Origin: Enterobacter cloacae complex sp. R_G8
GTDB lineage: Bacteria > Pseudomonadota > Gammaproteobacteria > Enterobacterales > Enterobacteriaceae
Reading direction: 5' to 3'
Assembly: GCF_024599795.1 (NCBI RefSeq)
Contig: NZ_CP102246.1
Coordinates: 4,712,001-4,776,000 of the forward strand
Length of the DNA stretch: 64,000 bases
Part shown: in pieces, positions 8,687-16,230 of the stretch
How positions within the stretch are numbered: position 1 is the stretch's first letter
Layout of the letters: each line of letters starts with the position of its first letter
Translations under genes and position numbers: made by a program
Notes under the pieces: model-generated
Database searches by the model: none
What the model was told of the DNA's origin: nothing
Seen by the model: only the letters and a program-made list of their open reading frames with translations

Positions 8687-9838
8687 CTATCCTCGCTCCG
8701 TCTCTTGCGCCAGCACCACCTGTTCGCCCGCCTGCAGCCCTTCCAGCACTTCGGCGTACTGCCGATCTTGAATGCCAATGCGGATCGTGCGGGACTGCGT
8801 ATTTCCATCTTTAACGGTGGTGATGGTGTAACGATCGGCATCCAGCGCCTGGCCCAGTGCGGCAACCGGAACACGCAGGACATTGCTGGCCCTGGCGATC
8901 TGAATAAATACCTGTGCCGTCATGGATGTTTTGAGCTCACGCCCGGCGTTAGGCACTTCGAACGTGCCGGTGTAGTAGACTGCCATCGCCTGCGCGTTCC
9001 CGCCCATTCCTCTCTCACCGGACGCCTCCATCGCGTCCTGCGGCGCAGGCTGCACATAGCCCATGGTACTGGCGTAGCGTTTATTCGGATTAGCGATGAC
9101 ATAAAAACTGAGCGGCTGGCCGGGATGAATTTTTTGGACGTCCGCTTCTGAAATACGCGTTTGCACCTGCATCGTATCGAGATCCGCCAACACCAGGATG
9201 GTCGGCGCCGTTTGCGAAGAAACGATGGTCTGACCTTCACGGGTCACAATACCCAGCACCTCGCCGTCGACCGGCGCGACAATGCGGGTATAGCTGAGGT
9301 TGGCCTGCGCCGTTTTCACCGCCATTTCAGCCTGTGCAATCTGCGCCTCGCTCACCGCTATCTGCTGCACCTGCACAGCGTATTGCGATCTGGCCTGCTC
9401 AAACTCACTGCGCACCCCCGAGCCGTCGCGCTGCATCAGGCGCTGTCGGTCCAGCTCCTGACGGTAGCGCAGCAACATTGCCTGCGCAGAGCGCTTTTGC
9501 GCTCGGGCGCTGGCAAGCTGCGCCTTTGTATTCCTGAGTTCCGATTCCTGTAACGTCGGGTCGATTTCTGCCAGCAGTTGCCCTTTCTTCACGCGCTCTC
9601 CCTGGCGAACATACAATTTACGCAGCTGTCCGTTGACCTGCGCACCGACGTTAACCTGTACCGCTGGCTTCAGGATCCCCGTCACCAGCACCACCTTTTC
9701 GATATCGCCGGTGCCGATAGTGTCCACGGGTAAACGCGTATGTGGTGAGGGCGAGGCCATAGACACCCAGACGCCCGCCATCGCGGCGGCAAACGCCAGA
9801 CCACAGCCCAGCATCACCCAGCGAGATTTATGCTTCAT
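8687..9838 (-). CDS. MacA-like periplasmic adaptor (membrane fusion protein)
   Basis: 383 residues from the ATG at 9838. That start is chosen because it overlaps the ABC exporter stop (ATGAAGCATAA, 11 bases) and opens the hydrophobic anchor MKHKSRWVMLGCGLAFAAA. A longer frame reaches 9928 but adds an unlikely charged stretch. Visible domains: barrel-sandwich/lipoyl half motif VNVGAQVNGQLRKLYVRQG near 75-95, an alpha-hairpin coiled coil (~110-190, RSAQAMLLRYRQELDRQR), the second lipoyl half ARIVAPVDGEVLG-like stretch, then a beta barrel. It bridges the inner-membrane pump(s) and the outer-membrane channel. It is the only adaptor in the block, so it may serve both ABC proteins. Confidence 0.88.
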   Translation of the reverse strand: MKHKSRWVMLGCGLAFAAAMAGVWVSMASPSPHTRLPVDTIGTGDIEKVVLVTGILKPAVQVNVGAQVNGQLRKLYVRQGERVKKGQLLAEIDPTLQESELRNTKAQLASARAQKRSAQAMLLRYRQELDRQRLMQRDGSGVRSEFEQARSQYAVQVQQIAVSEAQIAQAEMAVKTAQANLSYTRIVAPVDGEVLGIVTREGQTIVSSQTAPTILVLADLDTMQVQTRISEADVQKIHPGQPLSFYVIANPNKRYASTMGYVQPAPQDAMEASGERGMGGNAQAMAVYYTGTFEVPNAGRELKTSMTAQVFIQIARASNVLRVPVAALGQALDADRYTITTVKDGNTQSRTIRIGIQDRQYAEVLEGLQAGEQVVLAQETERG

Positions 9839-11942
9839 CACTCCCTTCCCGCAGGCTGAGCCTGCCGTCGACCAGGTGGTAAACCTGCTGAAAGCCCGAT
9901 AAAACCTGCTCGCTATGCGTGACAACAATCAACGACTTACCGGCCCTGCGACAGTGGGCGTGAACCGTTGCCATGACGATTGCCGCGGTTTCGTCATCAA
10001 GATTGGCCGTCGGCTCATCGAGCAATAACACCGGACGTGAGCTGTACAACGCGCGGGCCAGCAACAGGCGCTGACGCTGGCCGAGAGAGAGCGCCGCGTG
10101 GCTTTCGCGGATCAGAGCATCCAGCCCACCCGGCAATGCACGCACCACGTCACCCAGCATGAGAGCATCAAGCAGGGCCTCAACCCGTCCGCGGTCACGC
10201 TCGCGGTAGTGCGCGTCGAATAAGGTGATGTTTTCACGCACCGAGGCGTTAAAAAGAATGTCCTCCTGGCTTTGCAAACAGACATACTGCGCCAGCTGCG
10301 CGGCAGGCAGCGCGCGACCGGCGGCATAACATCCTCCTGCCTGAGGCGAAAACAGCCCGGCGATCAGCCGAAGTAAGGTACTTTTACCGGCCCCCGACTC
10401 CCCGACTATCGCGATCTGCTCACCCGCCGGCAGCGAGAATGAGACGGATGAAAGGACGGGCACAGCGGGGTCATACCCGTAGCCAAGCGCCTCAAAGGCC
10501 AAAGCAGGCGTTGTATCCGCTGCCGGTACCGCGGTCAGCGACGCGGGCGCGCGTTCTCCTCCTGGAGCAAAGAGGGCATGTGCGCGGGTGTCGATCACGT
10601 GCAGCTGCGTTTTCTGGATGATGGCGTAGAAGATCCGCGTGACGTAGGACGTGAAGATTTGCCGCAGGAAGCTGTAGGCAAAAAAATCGCCCAGCGAGAT
10701 CTGCTTGCCGTGGACCATCGGCAGTACCACCAGCATAAACGCCACCATCTCCAGGCTGCCGCATAGCTGATAGAGCCCTTCTTTCACCTGTTGATAGACC
10801 TTCTGGCGCTGTAGACATGTGTAGAGTTCGCAGCTTAAGGCGGCAAACTGCGCCTGACGCTGCCCTTCCAGCCCGGCGGTTTTGACGGTCAATATGCCCT
10901 GAAGGGTCTCCATGAAAAAATCATTCAGCGCAGCGCTTTTCAGCTGTAGCTGCTGGGTAAACCAGCGATCGCGGATCACGGCCCAGACGCTGATGATCCC
11001 CATCACCGTCACGCCGATGGCGGAGATCGCCGCCAGGATGGGCGCGATCCAGAACATGATCGCCAGCGCGATCGCACCGATCACCCAATCGGAACGCAAA
11101 CCATTATCCAGTTCGATCTTCTGCAGCAGGCCCATCTGCCAGGCCGTGAAGCGGCTGAAGATCTCCCCCGGCGCGCGTTTTTCAAAAAAACGGAGGGGGT
11201 TTTGAAGCAGGCGAGAAAAGCCGACACCGCTGTGGATCAGCACAAAGCGTTTAATGTAGCGCTCGGCGATCGCCCGAACCCCCAGCGCCATCAGCGAAGA
11301 GACCACAAAGGCCAGAATAAACCAGCCGTACGGGAAGCCGCTGCTCTCAACGCTGGAGAAAGCTTTATTGATGGCACTACTCACCATCGTGGGCATCAGA
11401 AACAGCGTTAACGACACCATGAAGGTCAGCAGCATCAGCCGATATATGCCCGGCATATCCGCCGTCTCCTGCATGCTCATCACCCGAGGCATGCTCTGTC
11501 CCGCTGTCGGTCGCGCCAGCGCGGGATCTGCAGCCAGCCTCTGCTCTGGCTCCACTATCAGGGCATAGCCGCTGATCTCCTGCTTAAGCGCGGCAAAAGG
11601 CAGCCACTGCTCGCCAATCGCCGGGTTCATCACGCAGACGTGGTTGCCTTTACGCCAGGCCAGCAGGACATAGTGGCTCGCGCCGTAGTGCAAAATGGCT
11701 GGCAGCGGGAGTTCACTGAGTTCGTGATGCTCGAACAGCACAGGGGCCGTCGCAATGCCCAACCGCGCCAGAATGGCCATCAGCGTGTCCAGCGACGTAC
11801 CGTGGTCGGAGGCTGGAAAAATGTCGCGCAGCGTTTCCAGTGAGATCGTCTGTCCCTGCGTTTGTGCCAGCATTGCTACGCACGCCAGTCCGCACTCGTT
11901 AGTCTCTTCCTGAAAGATCAGATTCGGGATCGTGTTTTTCAT
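9828..11942 (-). CDS. C39-peptidase-containing ABC exporter (bacteriocin/microcin type)
   Basis: 704 residues. N-terminal peptidase C39 domain (~1-130): oxyanion Gln11, catalytic Cys17 in NECGLACVAML, and His90 in ASHYVLL. The third catalytic position is Asn106 (VMNPAIG) instead of the usual Asp, at the normal 16-residue distance from the His. Six membrane segments lie between ~160 and 430. The C-terminal ATPase has Walker A GESGAGKST, a signature variant LSLGQRQRLL, and Walker [13 protein letters not shown]. Such proteins cut double-glycine leaders and export the mature peptide. The matching precursor lies three genes upstream (13638-13838). The start ATG is 3 bases after the acyltransferase-like stop. 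Confidence 0.92.
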   Translation of the reverse strand: MKNTIPNLIFQEETNECGLACVAMLAQTQGQTISLETLRDIFPASDHGTSLDTLMAILARLGIATAPVLFEHHELSELPLPAILHYGASHYVLLAWRKGNHVCVMNPAIGEQWLPFAALKQEISGYALIVEPEQRLAADPALARPTAGQSMPRVMSMQETADMPGIYRLMLLTFMVSLTLFLMPTMVSSAINKAFSSVESSGFPYGWFILAFVVSSLMALGVRAIAERYIKRFVLIHSGVGFSRLLQNPLRFFEKRAPGEIFSRFTAWQMGLLQKIELDNGLRSDWVIGAIALAIMFWIAPILAAISAIGVTVMGIISVWAVIRDRWFTQQLQLKSAALNDFFMETLQGILTVKTAGLEGQRQAQFAALSCELYTCLQRQKVYQQVKEGLYQLCGSLEMVAFMLVVLPMVHGKQISLGDFFAYSFLRQIFTSYVTRIFYAIIQKTQLHVIDTRAHALFAPGGERAPASLTAVPAADTTPALAFEALGYGYDPAVPVLSSVSFSLPAGEQIAIVGESGAGKSTLLRLIAGLFSPQAGGCYAAGRALPAAQLAQYVCLQSQEDILFNASVRENITLFDAHYRERDRGRVEALLDALMLGDVVRALPGGLDALIRESHAALSLGQRQRLLLARALYSSRPVLLLDEPTANLDDETAAIVMATVHAHCRRAGKSLIVVTHSEQVLSGFQQVYHLVDGRLSLREGSDEA

Positions 11943-11944
11943 TG

Positions 11945-12901
11945 TTATCGTGAGTGATTAATAAAGTAGAGAGAATGGCTGTGCCACAGGAGCCACTCCT
12001 GCGGGGACGCTCGCAGGGTAGATTCAATGATGTCGGGCAGCGCGCTGGCAACATGCTGGTTGCTCACCGGCGGATGAATGTGAATGCGCAGGCGGTTGTC
12101 ATAGCTCAGGTGATAAAACACGACCTGCGCAGCTATCGCCCCGGAAAGACGTACCAGACCACCGTGCAACCTGGCGCTGCGACCAAATAAACGACACGGC
12201 TGTTTCGCCACCAGCGTCCCTTCAGCCTGCGAGGTATAGTCGGGGGTGATATCGGGGAAAATAATCATGTTCCGCTGCCCGGCGGCGACATCGGTGATGA
12301 GATCCATCAGGTTGCTGGCAAGCGTTTTGTTTTCCTGGTGGATTGAACAGTAGTCAAGTGCTACGCCGCCTAATGCACGGGCGGGGGCGCTGTAAAGCTC
12401 CGCGCTGGACGAGACCACCACGCTCGCTTTCCCCGGCGTGACGCTGGCACCAATGATGGCAGCGAGTACGTCAGACACCGTATGGAGCGGCGCCAGTATG
12501 TAGGGTGCGTTTTGTTGGTACAGCGGTGTAACCACCGCATTGAGTTCCGCTGCACAAATACGCATTTGCTGAAGCAGCGCCGGGTTTTGCGCCCAGGTGG
12601 CGGCCTCTTCCAGCAGGCGTCGCCGTACTGTCAGCCAGGCCACGTTCAGGCGGACCTTTTGCCCGGTCAGGCAACGAACGTTTTCATTCGCCACCGCGTT
12701 ACGCAAGCGAAACGCACGCCCGAACAGTCGCGTTGCGCACAGTCCCTTCGCCACGGTCAGCGTCACAGGGAGAGGCACGACGCGCACTATTTTCCTCAGA
12801 AAAAAAACACCGCACTGAGTAAGCCTTTGCTGAATGTCTTCAATCTTTCCCGTGCTGTTTTTAAAACTCAACACGCTCCAGATTATGAATAATCTGACCA
12901 C
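11945..12901 (-). CDS. LpxL/LABLAT-like acyltransferase (tentative)
   Basis: 318 residues from a GTG at 12901, four bases after the DsbA-like stop; the frame stays open upstream to an ATG at 13021, but that would overlap the previous gene by 116 bases. The C-terminal half resembles the lysophospholipid/lipid A acyltransferase family: LAPLHTVSD (His140, Asp144), IIFPD, a CRLFGRSARLHGGLVRLSG-type stretch, and RLRIHIHPPVS. The His-Asp spacing is H-x3-D rather than the usual H-x4-D/E, so activity is not assured. Beside an ACP and ketosynthase it may transfer a fatty acyl chain, possibly to the peptide or to a lipid. The function is inferred from remote similarity and context. Confidence 0.6.
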   Translation of the reverse strand: MVRLFIIWSVLSFKNSTGKIEDIQQRLTQCGVFFLRKIVRVVPLPVTLTVAKGLCATRLFGRAFRLRNAVANENVRCLTGQKVRLNVAWLTVRRRLLEEAATWAQNPALLQQMRICAAELNAVVTPLYQQNAPYILAPLHTVSDVLAAIIGASVTPGKASVVVSSSAELYSAPARALGGVALDYCSIHQENKTLASNLMDLITDVAAGQRNMIIFPDITPDYTSQAEGTLVAKQPCRLFGRSARLHGGLVRLSGAIAAQVVFYHLSYDNRLRIHIHPPVSNQHVASALPDIIESTLRASPQEWLLWHSHSLYFINHSR

Positions 12902-12905
12902 GGGA

Positions 12906-13574
12906 TTATTTATCCTCTTCGAGCAATTCCCGAATGCGCTGAGCAAACGCCGGGAACTCGCGATCCTGAGCAACAACATAGCGTTTATTAATAATAAACA
13001 TCGGGGTGGCGTTGATATCATAATAAGCAGTAATGGCCGCCATTTCGCTGAGACGTTCTTTTACCGCCTTGCTTAGCCTGAACGTATTAAACTTGACGGC
13101 ATCAATATTATTTTTGACTAACCAACCGTTCAGTTTTTTTTCATCCGTCAAATCGACGTTGCGTGTGATAATGGCGTTATACGCACTGTCGCGAATCTGC
13201 TTTTCTATCCCCATCACTTCCAGCGTCGCAAAAAGCGGTGCATAGGCTGCAAGACCATTATCCTCGCCAGCAATATGAATAGAGGTAAATGTGCTGTCCG
13301 GCGGCAGAGTACGGCTAAATTCCGCGAGGTTCTCTTCGTTTGCCGCACAATAATGGCAACCATAAGACATAACTTCGATAATACTGCGCTCATTTTTAAT
13401 CGGACTGTTCGCCTGCATGTCGGGGCTGACCTCGCGAAATGCCTGCGTCTGCGAATCATCTCTCGTAAAAGTTTTAAAAACAAAAATATGGTAACAAAGT
13501 ACCGTAATCAAAACGGAAATCATAATCAGAAAGATCGAATAACCGATCGCGGTTTTGCGCGTACAGGTAGTCAC
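12906..13574 (-). CDS. Membrane-anchored DsbA-like thiol oxidoreductase
   Basis: 222 residues starting at a GTG. Residues ~10-33 form one membrane anchor (IGYSIFLIMISVLITVLC). The rest is a periplasmic thioredoxin fold with an inserted helical part. The active site is Cys73-His-Tyr-Cys76, and the cis-proline loop is NATPMFIIN (Pro191). DsbA has CPHC; a central His at the second position and a helical insert (~115-175) favour an oxidase or isomerase role. Being second in an operon whose first gene encodes a six-cysteine exported peptide, it is a good candidate for the dedicated disulfide-forming enzyme of that peptide (inference). Confidence 0.85.
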   Translation of the reverse strand: MTTCTRKTAIGYSIFLIMISVLITVLCYHIFVFKTFTRDDSQTQAFREVSPDMQANSPIKNERSIIEVMSYGCHYCAANEENLAEFSRTLPPDSTFTSIHIAGEDNGLAAYAPLFATLEVMGIEKQIRDSAYNAIITRNVDLTDEKKLNGWLVKNNIDAVKFNTFRLSKAVKERLSEMAAITAYYDINATPMFIINKRYVVAQDREFPAFAQRIRELLEEDK

Positions 13575-13592
13575 TATCGTATTCTCTCGGTA

Positions 13593-13627
13593 GAAAATAA
13601 GAGCCTGAGGGTGTTCAGTCCCCAGGC
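13593..13627 (-). terminator. Hairpin after the peptide gene (partial terminator/attenuator)
   Basis: On the minus strand GCCTGGGG pairs with CCCTCAGGC over 8 bp (one G-T wobble) around an 8-base loop, then TCTTATTTTC. It sits 10 bases after the peptide stop and before the DsbA-like gene. Such a leaky terminator would give more peptide mRNA than exporter mRNA, as is usual in bacteriocin operons. Confidence 0.55.
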
Positions 13628-13637
13628 AATGTCGATG

Positions 13638-13838
13638 TTAATAGCGGTTAGGGATCCCACCGCATTTGCTGGAATCAGCATCTCTCATTGTGGTCGTACA
13701 GCCATGCTTATCTGTACAGGTGGTGATCTGCTTACAGGAGGTGACGCCACCAACGGTGACGTTTTGATACGTGATTTCACACGTCTTGCAGGTTCCCCCC
13801 ACAATCCTCGCGGCTTCAAATGCGGTCAGTTTTTTCAT
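13638..13838 (-). CDS. Cysteine-rich peptide precursor with double-glycine leader (DUF4762-like)
   Basis: 66 residues, ATG preceded by TAAGGAG. The first 15 residues (MKKLTAFEAARIVGG) match a double-glycine leader: Leu at -12, Glu at -8, Ile at -4, Gly-Gly at -2/-1. The predicted mature peptide of 51 residues starts TCKTC and has six cysteines (17, 20, 35, 41, 47, 59), enough for three disulfides, is rich in Thr, and ends GGIPNRY. From memory it resembles the enterobacterial family DUF4762, of unknown function; this needs a profile search. It is the first gene of the block, upstream of the DsbA-like protein and the C39 exporter, so it is the likely exported substrate. Toxin, signal or adhesion role cannot be told from sequence. 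Confidence 0.85.
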   Translation of the reverse strand: MKKLTAFEAARIVGGTCKTCEITYQNVTVGGVTSCKQITTCTDKHGCTTTMRDADSSKCGGIPNRY

Positions 13839-13867
13839 TTCCGTTCTCCTTACTTCGGGTTAATGGC

Positions 13868-13883
13868 GTGCAATATATTGCAC
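13868..13883. promoter_or_regulatory. Perfect 16-bp palindrome upstream of the peptide gene
   Basis: GTGCAATATATTGCAC reads the same on both strands and lies 30 bases upstream of the peptide ATG, in the 89-base gap after the LuxR-type gene. It could be an operator for a dimeric regulator overlapping the promoter; TATATT inside it could also serve as a -10 element. No matching regulator is known to me. Confidence 0.5.
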
Positions 13884-13927
13884 TGTTAAATCGGTAATGC
13901 GTTCTACCGAAAATGTGGCTCACGGAT

Positions 13928-14587
13928 TCAGGGCATAATGCCGCGAAACGCGGAGAATAAAGCGATATTGCTTCTGATATTCAACCTCTTCATTAAATGG
14001 CGTTTGATATAGCTCAAGCGACGAATGTCGACGTTTACTTCGTCTGATATTTGCGACAGGGATTTTCCCTTAAATAGCTCTTCCATCAACCACCACTCAC
14101 TCCCGGAAATCGTGGGCTCCACGCTCCGGTCATAAAGTTTTTTTTTCGTATAGTTGACCAGCGATGCGCTAAAGCAGCATCCCTGACGTGTTTTATCCAA
14201 CAGACGCTGAAAAAAAGGCGTGATGCTCTCCATATTTTCAGTTTTGAGCAACCAGTGCGCGGTGGGCAAAAGCGAATACAGCGCAAAAAAAAGAGGCATA
14301 TTATGTTTGCTTAAGAGAATAATCAGGCTTTTATTTTCCTGCTGATAGAACTCTTTCATTAATTGCAGCGTGTGAAGCCGCTCTCGCGGCAGGCTGTCTA
14401 AATCACAGAGGATCCACATGCAACCCTCGTCATTAACCTGACGCTGTAATTGAACAAGGAGCTGATCGTAATCATCCGTTAAGGAATATAAAACGTCCGC
14501 TTGTTCTGCGAGTAAACTGGTAATAACCATTTTAATTCCTTGCGAATAAAAAATATTTTTATCGTAAAGAAAGAACTGATATCTCAT
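13928..14587 (-). CDS. LuxR-family regulator with degenerate receiver-like N-terminus
   Basis: 219 residues. The C-terminal ~65 residues form a LuxR-type helix-turn-helix (GKSLSQISDEVNVDIRRLSYIKRHLMKRL is the region at ~165-195; helix-turn-helix core SQISDEVN plus recognition helix). The N-terminal domain resembles a receiver (YDKNIFYSQGIKMVI, then ILCDLDSLPRER) but the phosphorylation pocket is not clearly complete, so it may be phosphorylation-independent, like several fimbrial regulators. It lies 23 bases after the minor pilin gene and 89 bases before the peptide gene, all on the minus strand. It could control the fimbriae, the peptide block, or both; this is inference from position. The region is AT-rich relative to the neighbouring transport genes. 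Confidence 0.8.
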   Translation of the reverse strand: MRYQFFLYDKNIFYSQGIKMVITSLLAEQADVLYSLTDDYDQLLVQLQRQVNDEGCMWILCDLDSLPRERLHTLQLMKEFYQQENKSLIILLSKHNMPLFFALYSLLPTAHWLLKTENMESITPFFQRLLDKTRQGCCFSASLVNYTKKKLYDRSVEPTISGSEWWLMEELFKGKSLSQISDEVNVDIRRLSYIKRHLMKRLNIRSNIALFSAFRGIMP

Positions 14588-14610
14588 GTCGCAGCTCCCG
14601 GTTAACGCCG

Positions 14611-15159
14611 CTACTGATAATCCAACGTATAATGTGCAGTGGCGGTAAATGGCCCGGTAGTTAACGTTCCGCTTGCCACGGCATCGGGTTCCGCTTCAAC
14701 AAAAGCCTGGAAGCTTAGCCGTAACAGGTTGTCGTTGATGAGAGTGGGACGGGTGGCGACATTCAGGCGCACGGGAGTATCATCCTCCTCCAGCAATCCA
14801 ATCCCTACCCCGCCCGCATTACCCGGCGCTGTTGCGTTGATGGCCAGCCGGTCCGCCATATTGGCGTTGGCGATGCCGCTGAACGTTACCGTCACCGCGT
14901 TAAAGACGTTCGGATTACAGTCCTGCAATTTAATCGCGAACGGAACCGGTGTCGTTTTTCCGTTTATATACAATGACTTTGTTGATACCTCACCAAAATC
15001 CACCAGGATCCGACCCGACTCTGGCGCAATACTGCACGGGTAAGCCATTACAACGCCTTTAAAGCTAAGATCGCCACCGATCAACTCCCCCCGCGCCCAG
15101 GCGGGTGCCGCAGCGAATACCGTGAGATAACAGGTGAGGATGATTATCATGCGATGCAT
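14611..15159 (-). CDS. Minor fimbrial subunit
   Basis: 182 residues, strong GGAGGG site before the ATG. The signal peptide MHRMIIILTCYLTVFAAAPAWA is followed by a pilin domain: N-terminal strand GGDLSFKGVVMAYPCSIAPES, the pilin Cys pair (YPCSI and LQDCNP), and the C-terminal beta-zipper ending TATAHYTLDYQ with the penultimate Tyr of donor-strand pilins. It probably acts as a tip or terminator subunit. It is last in the fimbrial gene order pilin, usher, chaperone, adhesin, minor subunit. Confidence 0.88.
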   Translation of the reverse strand: MHRMIIILTCYLTVFAAAPAWARGELIGGDLSFKGVVMAYPCSIAPESGRILVDFGEVSTKSLYINGKTTPVPFAIKLQDCNPNVFNAVTVTFSGIANANMADRLAINATAPGNAGGVGIGLLEEDDTPVRLNVATRPTLINDNLLRLSFQAFVEAEPDAVASGTLTTGPFTATAHYTLDYQ

Positions 15160-15168
15160 ATTCCCTCC

Positions 15169-16212
15169 TTACTGGAATTCAGCCACAACCGTCGCCGACG
15201 CATGGAACTCGCCTTCTGGAATAACCGAGGTAGTGTTTTTGGCCACCGGCGCGGCGATCAGGTTCCAGTCACCTTCGTTGTGGGAAAATCCCGGCACGTT
15301 ATAGAACGTGTTTGGCACCACAGGATTACCCTTGCTATCACGCAGCGCGATCCCCAGTTCAGACCGGTCGACGGCTCCCTGCGTACTCAGGTATTTACCG
15401 TCACTGAATGCTGGATTAGCTTGCTGGATCCCCAGCTTGATATTCAGCTCTCCCTGGGAAAAACTGCCGCCCTGGCACTTGACGTGAATCGGTACGTTTT
15501 GACTGTAATTGATACCATCCAGCCGACTGCCCGTCCCCGGAATGTTGCCGAAGTCGACGACAATGGGCGTTCCCTGATTCACGATGCATTTATCCGGTAC
15601 GGTGATGACGCCTGAAGCGATGGTGACGCGCGACAGTGGCGTTTGGCCCATTGCACCCGGCCCCAGTCGTCCATAAAGTGTTGCGATTTCTGACCCCTGC
15701 AAGTTGACCCCGTTGATAATGGGCCTGGTGATCATAAAGGTCACTTTCCCCTTCGCACCGGAGGCAAACTGGTTGTCCAGTATGGTGCTGGGGGGGTTGC
15801 AGTAGTTCTGATTGACGTTATTGGAGACGTTATCGAAGGGTACGGTTTTGTACTGCTGTAGATTACCGCCGATGTAGATCTCGATTTTGACGTCCATGTA
15901 GTCATTCAGCTTGAGGTAACCCGCCGTCATTCCTGATTGGGTTAACGTTGCCTGCGACGTGTAATAGACCGGCTGGCTTATCATCGGCTGCGCGCAGTAC
16001 GCGCGGCCCTGAAACATCCCTGCCAGATCAAATTCGTCGATAACGACAGCACCGACCTGATTACTGGTAATATCATGATTGCTAATGTTGATCAGGTATT
16101 CATAGGTGCCATTTACCGCCTTAATTTCACCGTCCACCACAGAGCGCGCCGCCCCGGAAAATCCGAGCGCACACATCGCCAGAAGAGCGGCATAAGGATA
16201 AGGATGTTGCAT
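15169..16212 (-). CDS. Fimbrial tip adhesin
   Basis: 347 residues with a signal peptide (MQHPYPYAALLAMCALGFSG) and two domains. The N-terminal ~200 residues are a putative receptor-binding lectin-like domain with cysteines in RAYCAQP and QNYCNPP. The C-terminal pilin domain starts near GVITVPDKCIVNQG, has VKCQGGSF and ends SATVVAEFQ. The length and two-domain plan match MrkD/FimH-type adhesins; the binding domain is not close to one I can name. An AAGGAAGGAG site precedes the ATG. It is placed after the chaperone gene, 18 bases downstream. Confidence 0.85.
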   Translation of the reverse strand: MQHPYPYAALLAMCALGFSGAARSVVDGEIKAVNGTYEYLINISNHDITSNQVGAVVIDEFDLAGMFQGRAYCAQPMISQPVYYTSQATLTQSGMTAGYLKLNDYMDVKIEIYIGGNLQQYKTVPFDNVSNNVNQNYCNPPSTILDNQFASGAKGKVTFMITRPIINGVNLQGSEIATLYGRLGPGAMGQTPLSRVTIASGVITVPDKCIVNQGTPIVVDFGNIPGTGSRLDGINYSQNVPIHVKCQGGSFSQGELNIKLGIQQANPAFSDGKYLSTQGAVDRSELGIALRDSKGNPVVPNTFYNVPGFSHNEGDWNLIAAPVAKNTTSVIPEGEFHASATVVAEFQ

Positions 16213-16230
16213 TGTCAGGCTCCTTCCTTG

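Noticed and set aside
9839-9928. N-terminal extension of the MacA-like adaptor to 9928
   Set aside because: The extension lies inside the ABC exporter gene and lacks a signal; the ATG at 9838 overlaps the exporter stop and starts the membrane anchor.
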